Below, piece after piece: positions 24,692 to 33,159 of a stretch of 34,349 nt of DNA. The stretch is from Microbacterium azadirachtae. Its GTDB lineage: Bacteria; Actinomycetota; Actinomycetes; Actinomycetales; Microbacteriaceae. The stretch's first letter is position 1; every line of letters begins with the position of its first letter. A program made the translations under genes and the position numbers. Location: NCBI RefSeq assembly GCF_000956545.1, contig NZ_JYIT01000051.1:1-34349 (forward strand). The letters run 5' to 3'. The notes under the pieces are model-generated. The model had not been told where the DNA came from, made no database searches, and saw only the letters and a list, made by a program, of their open reading frames with translations.

Positions 24692-24697
24692 AGGGTA
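24692..24697 (-). promoter_or_regulatory. -10 box of a probable leaderless aminotransferase transcript
   Basis: On the - strand TACCCT (24697-24692), 7 bases, then the ATG at 24684, with no Shine-Dalgarno. The 98-base divergent gap to htrA also contains an unusually A-rich run around 24724-24742. Confidence 0.45.
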
Positions 24698-24782
24698 ACG
24701 CCATAGCGGAATCTCCCAGCGAGCATAAGAAAAACACAGAAATGGCCGTCAGTCTGTAAGGGCAAGGTTCGAAGGAGCAGAC

Positions 24783-26228
24783 ATGAACGAGCAGACGCCT
24801 CACCCCGACGCCGGACACTCCGTGCCCCCGTCGTTCTCGTCCACCCCCGTCGCCGACACCAGCGTCCCGGCCGGTGCGACGGCCCCCACGACCCCCCTCC
24901 CGCCGACCGGCGCCTACGCGCAGGCACAGCCCGCGCCGGCCGGAACCCCCGGCGTGCACACCGGCGCCGCCTTCGGCGCGGCCGCCACCCCCGCCGAGCC
25001 CAAGGCGAAGAGCGGCGTCGGCGGCGGCAAGATCGCGGCCATCATCATCGCCGCGGCCCTCGTCGGAGGCATCGCCGGCGTCGGCGGAGCAGTCGGCTAC
25101 GGCTCGCTGACCGCCTCGAGCTCCTCGTCGTCGAAGTCGGCGTCCGGGCCCAGCACCGTCACGGTGAACAACCCCGAGTCCGTCTCGGAGGCCACCGCGA
25201 TCGCCGCCAAGGCCGTGCCCTCGGTCGTCACGATCGAGGTGTCCGGATCCAGCGCCGCGGGATCCGGCTCCGGCATCGTGCTCGACAAGGAAGGGCACAT
25301 CCTCACCAACGCGCACGTGGTGACGCTGGACGGCGAGGTGTCCGATCCCGCCATCCGCGTGACCACCTCGGACGGCCGCATCCTCGACGCCACCGTCGTC
25401 GGCATCGATGCGACCTACGACATGGCCGTCATCAAGGTGAAGGACGGCTCGGGCCTCACCCCGATGGAGTTCGCCGACTCGTCCAAGCTCAACGTCGGAT
25501 CGATGACGGTCGCCGTCGGCGCTCCGCTGGGGCTGGCGAACTCGGTGACGACGGGCATCGTCAGCGCGCTCAACCGCAGCATCCAGATCCAGTCGTCCGC
25601 AGCGCCCTCCCAGAGCGGCGGGGACCAGCAGAAGAGCCCGAACCAGGACGGCTCCCAGCAGCCGTTCCAGTTCGACATCCCGGGCCGCGGCTCCGGGTCG
25701 CAGAGCTCCGCCTCGACCATCTCGATCTCGGTGATCCAGACCGATGCGGCGATCAACCCCGGCAACTCCGGCGGGGCGCTGGTCGACAGCGACGGAAAGC
25801 TCATCGGCGTGAACGTGGCCATCGCCAGCGCCGGATCCTCGTCGTCCTCGTCCGGCCAGTCGGGGAACATCGGCGTCGGCTTCGCGATCCCGTCGAACAT
25901 CGCCAAGCGCATCGCGAACGACATCATCTCCGACGGCAAGGCGACGCACGGCCTGCTCGGCGCGACCGTGCAGGACGCGAGCGGGCAGAAGGGCGCGACC
26001 GTCGTCGGCGCCGCGATCGCCTCGGTCACGAGCGGCGGCGCCGCGGCGAACGCCGGCATCCAGGCCGGCGACGTGGTCACCGGCTTCAACGGCAACCCGA
26101 TCAGCGACGCGAGCGACCTCACGGCGCAGGTGCGCTCGGTCGCCGGCGGCAGCTCCGCCACGCTGACGATCGTCCGCGACGGCAAGAGCCAGGACATCAC
26201 GGTGACCCTGGGCACGCTCACCCCGTGA
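24783..26228 (+). CDS. HtrA/DegP-type membrane serine protease with PDZ domain
   Basis: A 481-residue envelope quality-control protease (S1C). The cytoplasmic N terminus is Pro/Thr/Ala-rich (about 1-80). One membrane helix follows (about 83-108, IAAIIIAAALVGGIAGVGGAV), then a Ser-rich linker. The trypsin-like domain has the triad H178 (TNAHVV), D213 (YDMAVIKV) and S329 (NPGNSGG). A PDZ domain fills about 385-475 (GDVVTGFNGNPI). A Ser/Gln/Pro/Gly-rich stretch (about 271-313) interrupts the protease domain before the Ser motif. It is probably a flexible loop. The ATG has a clear Shine-Dalgarno AAGGAG at 5 bases. A strong hairpin follows the stop. Actinobacterial homologues are stress-induced, but I see no certain extracytoplasmic-sigma promoter. 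Confidence 0.93.
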   Translation: MNEQTPHPDAGHSVPPSFSSTPVADTSVPAGATAPTTPLPPTGAYAQAQPAPAGTPGVHTGAAFGAAATPAEPKAKSGVGGGKIAAIIIAAALVGGIAGVGGAVGYGSLTASSSSSSKSASGPSTVTVNNPESVSEATAIAAKAVPSVVTIEVSGSSAAGSGSGIVLDKEGHILTNAHVVTLDGEVSDPAIRVTTSDGRILDATVVGIDATYDMAVIKVKDGSGLTPMEFADSSKLNVGSMTVAVGAPLGLANSVTTGIVSALNRSIQIQSSAAPSQSGGDQQKSPNQDGSQQPFQFDIPGRGSGSQSSASTISISVIQTDAAINPGNSGGALVDSDGKLIGVNVAIASAGSSSSSSGQSGNIGVGFAIPSNIAKRIANDIISDGKATHGLLGATVQDASGQKGATVVGAAIASVTSGGAAANAGIQAGDVVTGFNGNPISDASDLTAQVRSVAGGSSATLTIVRDGKSQDITVTLGTLTP

Positions 26229-26252
26229 CCCGCGCCTGAACCTTGCCTCAGA

Positions 26253-26297
26253 AGAAGGACGCCACCCCGCGATAGGCTCGCGGGGTGGCGTCCTTCT
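26253..26297 (+). terminator. Strong hairpin: htrA terminator overlapping the next promoter and start codon
   Basis: Perfect 19-bp arms (26253-26271 and 26279-26297) with a 7-base loop, ATAGGCT, start 25 bases after the htrA stop. They are followed by the pyrimidine-rich CCTTCC. This is the most stable intrinsic hairpin in the window. Its loop contains the -10 box of the downstream gene and its right arm includes the GTG start at 26285. Confidence 0.8.
26273..26278 (+). promoter_or_regulatory. -10 box in a hairpin loop, leaderless CDP-glycerol transferase gene
   Basis: TAGGCT at 26273-26278, 6 bases (CGCGGG), then the GTG at 26285. It is the same box and spacing as before the ferritin-like gene. 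No Shine-Dalgarno is present. Confidence 0.55.
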
Positions 26298-27568
26298 CCT
26301 TCCGTGCGGGTAACGCCGGCAAGCTGCTGAGGATCCCGCTCTACCTGCTCGGCCGCCTGGGCACCGCCGTCGTCCCGCGCGGGCGCGGCTGGGTGATCGG
26401 CTGCGGGGCCGGGATCGGCGACGGTGCGCTCGCCCTCTGGCGGGCGGCGACCGAGGCCGGGCTGCAGCCCGTCTGGCTGACCGGCTCGGACCGTGAGCTG
26501 CGTGAGGCCGCCGAGCTCGGCATCCCCGCGATCCCGAAGAGCGGCGTGCGCGGCTGGTGGGCGACCGCCCGGGCGGGCGTGGTCGTGGTCACGCACGGCT
26601 TCGGCGACGTCAACCGCTATGCGGTCTCCGGAGGCCTCGCGCGCCCCGCCGTCGTCGTGCAGCTGTGGCACGGCATCCCGCTCAAGCGCATCGGGCTGGA
26701 CTCTCCGGCCACCGTGCAGAGCGCCTTCCTGCCGCGCTTCGTGCCGCTGCAGCGCCTCCTCGGCCTGCTCTACCGCGGTCAGACGAGACGGATCCGGGTG
26801 CTGCCGGCCGCGTCGGACCGGGCGCGCGCCCGGCTGGAGTCGGCCTTCGGCCTCGGCGTGCAGCAGGTGCTGGTGACGGGGGAGCCGCGTGTCGACGTGC
26901 TCTCCGCCGGGGAGCCGTCCGCGCGACGCGCCGATGCCGCGGCGCGTCGCGATGCCGCGGTCGGGCCGATCCCCGAGGGCTCGCGCGTCGTGCTCTACGC
27001 GCCCACCTGGCGCGACGGCGCGCCGGATCCTGCCGTCCCCACCGCCACGGAGTGGGCGCGCCTCGTCGATGTCCTCGAGCGCACCGACAGCGTGCTGCTC
27101 GTGCGCTCCCACCCGCTGGGCGAGGGCGAGTACCGTCCTCCTGAGGCCACCGATCGGGTGCGCGCGATCGGCTCCGCCGTGCTCGCCGACATCACGCCGG
27201 TGCTGCCCGCGATCGACGTGCTCGTGACCGACTACTCGTCGCTCGCGTACGATGTGGGACTCCTCGCCATGCCCGTCGTCTACCTCGCGCCCGATCCCGT
27301 CGAGTACGCGGCGTCGCGCGGCTTCTACGGGACCTACGCCGAGGTGGCCGGGGCCGACCCGGCACCCGACTGGGCGACGGCCGCCGCGCAGCTCGAAGGC
27401 GTGCTCACCGACGACGCGGAACGCGCCCGCCGCGCGGCGCTGTCCTCTGAACTCAGCGCCCGCATGCACGCGCACCGGGACGGACGCAACACCGACCGGG
27501 TGCTGGCGGCGATCCTCTCCCGCGCGGGCTCCGCGTCGCCGACCCCCGCTTCGAAGGGAACCCCATGA
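26285..27568 (+). CDS. CDP-glycerol glycerophosphotransferase family protein (TagB/TagF-like)
   Basis: A 427-residue cytoplasmic or membrane-associated transferase that would move polyol phosphate from a CDP-alcohol onto a wall or lipid acceptor. Family motifs in order are VVTHGFGDVNRY (donor-fold start), QLWHGIPLKRIG with H129, VLVTGEPRVDVL, VVLYAPTWRDG, LLVRSHPLGEGEY and VLVTDYSSLAYD with D316. The N-terminal part (about 1-40) is basic and hydrophobic (IPLYLLGRLGTAVV) and may touch the membrane. The gene is the first of a coupled pair; its stop overlaps the ATG of the second transferase. The GTG start lies inside the right arm of the htrA terminator hairpin. Confidence 0.9.
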   Translation: MASFSFRAGNAGKLLRIPLYLLGRLGTAVVPRGRGWVIGCGAGIGDGALALWRAATEAGLQPVWLTGSDRELREAAELGIPAIPKSGVRGWWATARAGVVVVTHGFGDVNRYAVSGGLARPAVVVQLWHGIPLKRIGLDSPATVQSAFLPRFVPLQRLLGLLYRGQTRRIRVLPAASDRARARLESAFGLGVQQVLVTGEPRVDVLSAGEPSARRADAAARRDAAVGPIPEGSRVVLYAPTWRDGAPDPAVPTATEWARLVDVLERTDSVLLVRSHPLGEGEYRPPEATDRVRAIGSAVLADITPVLPAIDVLVTDYSSLAYDVGLLAMPVVYLAPDPVEYAASRGFYGTYAEVAGADPAPDWATAAAQLEGVLTDDAERARRAALSSELSARMHAHRDGRNTDRVLAAILSRAGSASPTPASKGTP

Positions 27569-29022
27569 CCAGCCGCGTCACGACCGCCCGAATCGACGAG
27601 GAGCAGCAGGAGCTGCTGATCGGCGGGGACGGATCCGCGCCGGACGGGATCGAGCTCGTCGGCCGCCGCGCGGTCGCCGCCGCCTCCGACATCGTCACGG
27701 CGAACGACGGCGCGGCCTGGAGCGCCGTGCTGCCGTTGCGCGCCTCGCGGTGGGGCGGCCCGGAGCTGCCACTGCCGACGGGCGACTATGCACTGGTCGT
27801 CGACGGTCGCACGACGGCCCTCCCCGCTGTCGAGACCGTGGTCCTTCCGGGCCTCCGCGTCGGATCTGCCGGCGGCGACCTGCAGGTCGCCGCACCGGTC
27901 GATCCGGCGTACGAGACCGCGGAGGGACGCCTCGCGCTCGAGGGGCGCTACGCGGCGCTGCCCGGTGCCGGGGAGAACGCGGTCTTCTTCGAGGCCTTCT
28001 ACGGACAGTCCAGCGGCTGCAACCCCGGGGCCATCGACCGGGAGCTCGCCGCACGCGCTCCCGGCGTCACCCGGTACTGGAGCGTCGTCGACCTCTCCGT
28101 CCCCGTGCCGGACGGTGCGGTGCCGGTCGTGGAAGGGTCCCCCGAGTGGTGGCGGGCGCGCGCCGATGCGCGGCTCCTCATCGTGAACGACTGGCTGCGC
28201 CGCCGCTTCGATCGCAAGCCGGGGCAGCGGGTGCTGCAGACCTGGCACGGCACTCCGCTCAAGCGCCTCGCGCTGCATCGTCCAGGGCTCCATCCGCGGC
28301 GCTGGCTCGCCGTGGTCCGGGAGTCCCGTCGCTGGGATGTGCTGCTTGCGCAGAACCCGTATGCCGAGCGGGTGCTGCGCAAGGCGTACGCATTCCTCCG
28401 CAAGCCGGTGTGGGTCGACGGGTACCCCCGCAACGACGTGCTCACCACGGGCGATCCCGCGCGCATCCGCGCCGCGCTCGGCATCGATCCGGGGGACCGG
28501 GTGCTGCTGTACGCGCCGACCTGGCGCGACGACCGATCCGAGATGGTCGACTTCGTGGACCCGAACGCGCTCGCCGAGGCCGGCGACTGCGTCGTGCTCG
28601 TGCGCGGGCACTCCCGCACCATCCGTCCGGGTCGCGATCAGGCGGGTTCCCGCGTCATCGACGTGACCGGCTACCCCGACACAGCGGAGCTGCTGCTGGT
28701 CGCCGACGCGCTCGTCACGGACTACTCCTCGGTGATGTTCGACTTCAGCGCCACCGGCAAGCCGATGTACTTCCTGGTGCCCGATCTGGAGCACTACCGG
28801 GGGAAGCTGCGCGGCTTCTACTTCGATCTCGCCGCGCGCGCCCCGGGCCCCCTCGTCCGCACGCAGGACGAGCTGGTCGCCGCGCTCTCCGATGTGTCGG
28901 CTCTCGCCGAGCACGCACCCAAGTACGTCGCATGGCAGGCGCAGTTCAACGGCCGGGACGACGGGGCCGCGTCTGCGCGGGTGGTCGATCGGATCCTGGA
29001 TCTCGGCTGGCTGGAGGCCTGA
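27565..29022 (+). CDS. Second CDP-glycerol glycerophosphotransferase family protein
   Basis: A 485-residue protein. Residues 1 to about 115 form an extra N-terminal domain that looks beta-rich (LLIGGDGSAPDGIELVGR, WSAVLPLRASRWG, TGDYALVVDGR). The transferase part follows, with QTWHGTPLKRLAL (H228), WVDGYPRNDVL, VLLYAPTWRDD, CVVLVRGHSR and ALVTDYSSVMFDF (D386). The last two motifs are the acceptor/phosphate-binding core of TagF-like enzymes. It overlaps the previous gene by 4 bases (ATGA), so the two are made together. Two paralogues suggest a primer step plus a polymerising step, or two different substrates. Which does which cannot be read here. The convergent glycosyltransferase gene ends 35 bases downstream. 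Confidence 0.9.
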   Translation: MTSRVTTARIDEEQQELLIGGDGSAPDGIELVGRRAVAAASDIVTANDGAAWSAVLPLRASRWGGPELPLPTGDYALVVDGRTTALPAVETVVLPGLRVGSAGGDLQVAAPVDPAYETAEGRLALEGRYAALPGAGENAVFFEAFYGQSSGCNPGAIDRELAARAPGVTRYWSVVDLSVPVPDGAVPVVEGSPEWWRARADARLLIVNDWLRRRFDRKPGQRVLQTWHGTPLKRLALHRPGLHPRRWLAVVRESRRWDVLLAQNPYAERVLRKAYAFLRKPVWVDGYPRNDVLTTGDPARIRAALGIDPGDRVLLYAPTWRDDRSEMVDFVDPNALAEAGDCVVLVRGHSRTIRPGRDQAGSRVIDVTGYPDTAELLLVADALVTDYSSVMFDFSATGKPMYFLVPDLEHYRGKLRGFYFDLAARAPGPLVRTQDELVAALSDVSALAEHAPKYVAWQAQFNGRDDGAASARVVDRILDLGWLEA

Positions 29023-29057
29023 CGCGGCCGCACGCACGATCCCGGGCCCGGACGGGG

Positions 29058-30164
29058 TCAGGGCAGGGGCGTGTTCCGCGTGCCCAGCCGGGACGTGTCG
29101 ACCGTGTCGTGCGCGCCGCGCAGGACGCCCATGAGGAAGCCGAGCCCCCACGACAGGTGCATGGTCGGGAGCACGGCGAGCGTCCAGATGCGCTCGCGGG
29201 CGGAGCGCGGGGGATCCGTCGGGCGTCCGGGGGCGAGCGCCATCGCGATCACCAGCACGGCGTATGCCATGAGCGGCAGATACACGATCGAGGCGAGCAG
29301 TCCCGGCACGCCGGACAGCACCCCGGTCACCTGGAGCACCGCGACCACGAGGGCGAGGGCGAGGATCACCAGGAGTGCGGGCGGCGCGAAGAAGCGCAGG
29401 CCGTTGCTGCGCCCGTAGCGGCGCACGAGCTCTCCTCGCCATGCGCCGGTCGAGCGGAACTGCCGCGCGAGCCGGATCCAGCTCTCGCGCGGCCAATAGG
29501 TCACGGCGAGCTGCGGATCGAACCACACGGTGTGCCCGGCCTGACGGATCCGCAGATTGAGCTCCCAGTCCTCACCGCGGCGGATGGACTCGTCGAACAG
29601 CCCCACCTCGTCGAGCACGGTGCGCCGCATGACGCCGAGGTACGCGGACTCGGCCGTGCCCTCGCGGGTGCCCCCGTGATAGCTGCCTCCGCCGAGGCCG
29701 ACGGGCGAGTTGTATGCGCGGGCGACGGCGGTCTGGAACGGGGTGCGGCCATCGGCGCGCATGACGCCGCCGACGTTCGCCGCTCCGGTGCGCTCGAGCG
29801 TCTGGATCGCCCGCCGGGCGTAGCCGGGGGAGAGCTCGGAGTGCGCGTCGACCCGGATGATCGTGGGGTGGCTGCTCGCCCGGATCGCCGTGTTGAGCCC
29901 CACCGGGATGTCGGCGGCGGGGTTGTGCACGATGCGGAGCCGGGGCTCGCGTGTTGCGAGGCGCTCGGCGAGCTGGGTCGTGCCGTCCGAGGAGGGGCCC
30001 AGAGCCAGGACGAGCTCCGTGGGACCGTCCACGTCCTGCGCGAGCACCGACTCGACCGCATGCTCCAGGTACGCGCGTTCGTTCAGCACGGGCATCACGA
30101 ACGACACGCCCGCGCCGGACAGCGCTGCACCCTGGTCGGGGGCGGACGGGTCGGAACGGCTCAC
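29058..30164 (-). CDS. Family 2 glycosyltransferase with C-terminal membrane helices (ExoA-like)
   Basis: A 368-residue membrane glycosyltransferase. The GT-A domain has VSFVMPVLNERAYLEHAV (20-37), the substrate-contacting IIRVDAHSEL (a DxH form of the DxD motif), GVMRR, GEDWELNLRIRQAG (the ED motif) and RRYGRSNGLRF. Helices follow at about 262-285 (LLVILALALVVAVLQVTGV) and 290-318, with a last hydrophobic segment near 335-352. The layout resembles succinoglycan ExoA-type transferases that use membrane-bound acceptors. It sits in a cell-wall or capsule region and probably adds sugars to the same or another surface polymer. The start is the GTG at 30164 with Shine-Dalgarno AAGGA 7 bases upstream. 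It is 61 bases downstream of the MFS gene on the same strand. Confidence 0.9.
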   Translation of the reverse strand: MSRSDPSAPDQGAALSGAGVSFVMPVLNERAYLEHAVESVLAQDVDGPTELVLALGPSSDGTTQLAERLATREPRLRIVHNPAADIPVGLNTAIRASSHPTIIRVDAHSELSPGYARRAIQTLERTGAANVGGVMRADGRTPFQTAVARAYNSPVGLGGGSYHGGTREGTAESAYLGVMRRTVLDEVGLFDESIRRGEDWELNLRIRQAGHTVWFDPQLAVTYWPRESWIRLARQFRSTGAWRGELVRRYGRSNGLRFFAPPALLVILALALVVAVLQVTGVLSGVPGLLASIVYLPLMAYAVLVIAMALAPGRPTDPPRSARERIWTLAVLPTMHLSWGLGFLMGVLRGAHDTVDTSRLGTRNTPLP

Positions 30165-30225
30165 CCGTCGATCCTTGCACGTCCGGCCTGCGAGACCGGC
30201 GGGAGCACGGCTCGGGCGCGTCGGG

Positions 30226-31605
30226 CTACCAGCGTCCGCCGTTCTCCCAGTACCGCCCGATGTCCTCCAGCGGGCGCCCCTTGGTCTCCGGCGCCAGCCA
30301 GACCACGAAGAAGAACGCGAGGATCGCGATGACCCCGAAGACGGCGAACGCCCCTGCGCCGCCGAGTGCGTTCAGGATCGTGAGGAAGAAGGCTCCGACG
30401 ATGACGTTCGCGACCAGGTCGCTGGTGAGCATCACGCTCGCGCCGAGCGAGCGCAGGTGCGCCGGCATCGCCTCGCCCGCGTAGACCCACACCAGCGAGC
30501 CGAAGCCGAAGGTGAAGCCGGCCGTGAACAGCACGAGCCCGATGAACCCGGCGATCGTGAGCGCCCCGTCGAAGTGCCCGCCCCCGATCGCGAACACGAT
30601 CACCAGCAGCAGGTTGGCCAGCACCATGGTCCCGATGCCGATCAGCAGCACGGGGCGGCGGCCCATCCGGTCGATCACGAGCAGGGCGACGAACACCGCG
30701 ACCAGACCGGCGACCTGCACCAGCGCGGAGAGGCCGAGCTTGACGATGTCGTCGGTGAAGCCCATCGCCTCGAAGATGCGTGGGCTGTAGTACACGATCG
30801 CGTTGATGCCGGTCAGCTGCACGAAGAAGCCGAGCCCGACCACGAACAGCGTGGCCCGGAGAAAGGGCTTGCGCAGGAGGTCGCGCCACGACGCCGTGTG
30901 GCCGGCGGCGAACCCCGCCGTGATCGTCTCGATCTCGGCGTCGACGTCGACCTCGGGACCCTCGATGCGCGCCAGCGTGCTCCGGGCTTCGGATGTGCGG
31001 CCCTTCATCACGTACCAGCGCGCGGTGTCGGGGAGGCGGAGCAGCACGAGAGTGATGATCACGCCCGGGATCGCAGCGAGACCGAGCATCCACCGCCAGC
31101 TCTCGGTGGGGGCGAGCGCCATCGCCACGAGGTAGCCGAGGATGATGCCGGACACCGTGGCGACCTGATAGAGCACGAGGAAGGCGCCGCGTGAGCGTGC
31201 GGGTGCGGACTCGGCGACGAAGACGGGCACGACCACGACCGAGACGCCGATGGTCAGGCCGAGCAGGAACCGCGCGATCACCAGCACCCAGAGGAACGGC
31301 GCGAGGCCGGACAGCAGCGAGAACGCCGCGAACGACACGGCGACGACGACCATCGTCGGCTTCCGGCCGATGCGGTTGGCGAGCGCGCCGCCGAACAGCG
31401 CTCCGAGGATCTCCCCGACGACGACCGTGGTCGTGACCCAGGACTGCGCGGCGGCATCGAGATGGAAGTCCTCGGCGAGGTACAGCATCGCGCCGCCGAT
31501 GTTGGACGAGTCGTATCCGTAGATGATGCCCACGGTCGCCGCGGCGATGCCGACCAGCAGCGCCAGACGGGTCGTCCGGCTGTTGCCGGTCAGTGCAGAG
31601 CTCAT
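30226..31605 (-). CDS. Sugar-porter family MFS transporter
   Basis: A 459-residue, 12-helix transporter of the major facilitator superfamily, sugar porter branch. Signatures: GYDSSNIGGAM in helix 1, GGALANRIGRKP between helices 2 and 3, PVFVAESAPARSRGAF after helix 4, RWMLGLAAIP and RLPDTARWYVMKGR before the central loop, QLTGINAIVYYSPRIFE in helix 7, DRMGRRP between helices 8 and 9, and the terminal PETKGRPLEDI. Proton-coupled uptake of a hexose, pentose or polyol is likely, but the exact sugar is not readable. The ATG at 31605 follows a good Shine-Dalgarno (AGAAGGA, 5 bases). It may be cotranscribed with the glycosyltransferase below. Confidence 0.94.
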   Translation of the reverse strand: MSSALTGNSRTTRLALLVGIAAATVGIIYGYDSSNIGGAMLYLAEDFHLDAAAQSWVTTTVVVGEILGALFGGALANRIGRKPTMVVVAVSFAAFSLLSGLAPFLWVLVIARFLLGLTIGVSVVVVPVFVAESAPARSRGAFLVLYQVATVSGIILGYLVAMALAPTESWRWMLGLAAIPGVIITLVLLRLPDTARWYVMKGRTSEARSTLARIEGPEVDVDAEIETITAGFAAGHTASWRDLLRKPFLRATLFVVGLGFFVQLTGINAIVYYSPRIFEAMGFTDDIVKLGLSALVQVAGLVAVFVALLVIDRMGRRPVLLIGIGTMVLANLLLVIVFAIGGGHFDGALTIAGFIGLVLFTAGFTFGFGSLVWVYAGEAMPAHLRSLGASVMLTSDLVANVIVGAFFLTILNALGGAGAFAVFGVIAILAFFFVVWLAPETKGRPLEDIGRYWENGGRW

Positions 31606-31663
31606 TCGCGTCCTTCTGATGAGAGCGTCCCGGGAGCGGGCGGATTCGAGAGTACACCGGGGC

Positions 31664-31969
31664 TCAGACGACGAATCGCCACACGTATTCCAGTCCGTCG
31701 TCCGGGCGGAACCAGGCCAGCGTGACCACGACATCGTCCACGTCGGTGTCGCACAGGCAGATCTCCAACTGCTCCCCTGGCCGCACGCGGCCCCAGAGCA
31801 TCGTGCGTCCGGGATCCGTCGAGGTGCGGGCGAACGCCCGCACGAAGTCCACGCCGTCGGCGGCGTTCGTGACCACGGGGTGCGCGCGATCACGGCGGTC
31901 GATGCGCCACGGCACGGGGTAGGACGCGTCGGGCGTTCTCGCCGTCGTCGGATCGGGGGAGCGGGTCAT
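31664..31969 (-). CDS. Small protein of unknown function
   Basis: A 101-residue soluble protein with no motif I recognise. The N terminus is Pro/Thr/Arg-rich and likely disordered (to about residue 20). The rest has short beta-like stretches (HPVVTNAADGVDFVRAF, TMLWGRVRPGEQLEICLCD, DVVVTLAWFRPDDGLEYVWRFVV). Two Cys lie close together in ICLCD. The coding case rests on the leaderless promoter 6 bases upstream and on codon use like that of its neighbours. It precedes the MFS gene by 58 bases on the same strand. Confidence 0.65.
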   Translation of the reverse strand: MTRSPDPTTARTPDASYPVPWRIDRRDRAHPVVTNAADGVDFVRAFARTSTDPGRTMLWGRVRPGEQLEICLCDTDVDDVVVTLAWFRPDDGLEYVWRFVV

Positions 31970-31975
31970 GCCGCC

Positions 31976-31981
31976 ACGCTA
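31976..31981 (-). promoter_or_regulatory. -10 box of a probable leaderless transcript (small unknown gene)
   Basis: On the - strand TAGCGT (31981-31976), 6 bases, then the ATG at 31969. It lies in the 101-base gap behind the EcsC-like gene, where nothing else stands out. Confidence 0.5.
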
Positions 31982-32070
31982 GGAGCGGGCGCCGACGGTC
32001 ACGAGCCGCGTGCTGCGGTCACGGCGGCAGCGGTGCAGAACTTCTCTCGCGGCGCGGGTGTGCAGGCCGG

Positions 32071-33066
32071 TCAGAGTTCCTCGTCGGCGGGCTGCGTGGG
32101 ATGCAGCCCCGGCCCCGGAGCCTCGGGATCGGAGATCGGCGCCGGCCTGCGACGAACGGCCTCGACGGCTCGACGGCCGACCACGCCGACGCCGCGTGCC
32201 GCGGAGCCGGCCGCGCCGGCGACGGCGGTGCCCGCGAGCTGCGCGCCCCGGGCGATCCGGCTCTCGATGCGCTGGGCGCCCTCCTGCGGTTCGAGCTCGG
32301 CGGGAAGCACAGCCGGCGGAAGCCCGAACGCACGACGCGAACTGGCCAGGACCCGACGGCCGAGCACGTGGTTCCCCGCACCGCCGATCACGGCGCCGAC
32401 GCCGAACGGCAGTGCCTTGCCGAGGAACGAAGCCCCGCCGACGCCGGCGAACTGCTTGATGAGCATGTTCTTGAGCCGGTCGGCGAGGGGTCCCACGGCG
32501 GCCCGGGGGAGGGACTTCGTCACGAGCTCCCCCCAGTACGCGGGTCGGCCCGCCCCCTTGCCGGCCGCCTGGCCGGCCAGCTGGCGGATGAGGTCCACGC
32601 CCTCCTTGCCGAGCATGAGGGTCATCACCAGCGCTCGGGCGCGATCGGGGTTCTCGACCGTGATTCCGTGCACCTCGGCGATCGACTGGGCGAACAGCGC
32701 CGTCGTCTCGACGAAGCCGGCGGTCTCGACGCCCGAGAGCGCGAGGGTGACCCCGGTGCCGATCCCGGGGATCACGGCCGTGGCGCCGACCGCCGCACCG
32801 CCGGTCGTCACCGCGGCGAGGTAGCGCCGCTCCAGCAGGGTGATGATCTGCGCCGGGGTGGCGTCGGGGTGTCGCAGGCGGATGCTGCGGATGTGCGCGA
32901 GCACGAGAGGACGCTGCACCGCCAGCACCCGGTCGAGGCCACGGATGTGCATCGGATGCTCGGACGATCCGGCAGGAGGCAGACCGCCCGCCCACGGTGC
33001 ATCGTCAGGGAGGGAGTGGATCCGGTGCACGGTCTTGTCGCCCGTGCTGCGCTCGTTTCGCCCCAT
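32071..33066 (-). CDS. EcsC-like protein
   Basis: A 331-residue protein. The middle (about residues 60-245) has weakly hydrophobic, Gly/Ala-rich segments (AAVTTGGAAVGATAVIPGIGTG, VGGASFLGKALPFGVGAVIGGAGN) and a pattern (HGITVENPDRARALVMTLML, WGELVTKSLPRAAVGPLADRL) resembling EcsC-type proteins found beside transport and secretion genes. The ends are charged. The C-terminal 80 residues look disordered, with an Ala/Gly/Arg stretch and a Pro-rich acidic tail. The fit to EcsC is by pattern only and the role is unknown. The start ATG at 33066 lies 7 bases after TAGGCT, so the mRNA is probably leaderless. Confidence 0.6.
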   Translation of the reverse strand: MGRNERSTGDKTVHRIHSLPDDAPWAGGLPPAGSSEHPMHIRGLDRVLAVQRPLVLAHIRSIRLRHPDATPAQIITLLERRYLAAVTTGGAAVGATAVIPGIGTGVTLALSGVETAGFVETTALFAQSIAEVHGITVENPDRARALVMTLMLGKEGVDLIRQLAGQAAGKGAGRPAYWGELVTKSLPRAAVGPLADRLKNMLIKQFAGVGGASFLGKALPFGVGAVIGGAGNHVLGRRVLASSRRAFGLPPAVLPAELEPQEGAQRIESRIARGAQLAGTAVAGAAGSAARGVGVVGRRAVEAVRRRPAPISDPEAPGPGLHPTQPADEEL

Positions 33067-33073
33067 GGACCAG

Positions 33074-33079
33074 AGCCTA
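33074..33079 (-). promoter_or_regulatory. -10 box of a probable leaderless EcsC-like gene
   Basis: On the - strand TAGGCT (33079-33074), 7 bases, then the ATG at 33066. The promoter lies between this gene and the terminator of the preceding nucleotidyltransferase gene. Confidence 0.5.
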
Positions 33080-33113
33080 TGTCGATCGTCCTGCGAGGAC
33101 GCCCGAAGACGCG

Positions 33114-33142
33114 GAGAGCCCGTGCACAGGGCACGGGCTCTC
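33114..33142 (-). terminator. Terminator of the nucleotidyltransferase gene
   Basis: A perfect 12-bp stem (GAGAGCCCGTGC / GCACGGGCTCTC) with a 5-base loop, located 17 bases beyond the stop of the minus-strand gene at 33160. It separates that gene from the EcsC-like gene. Confidence 0.75.
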
Positions 33143-33159
33143 GCGGGAAGGGGACGGGA

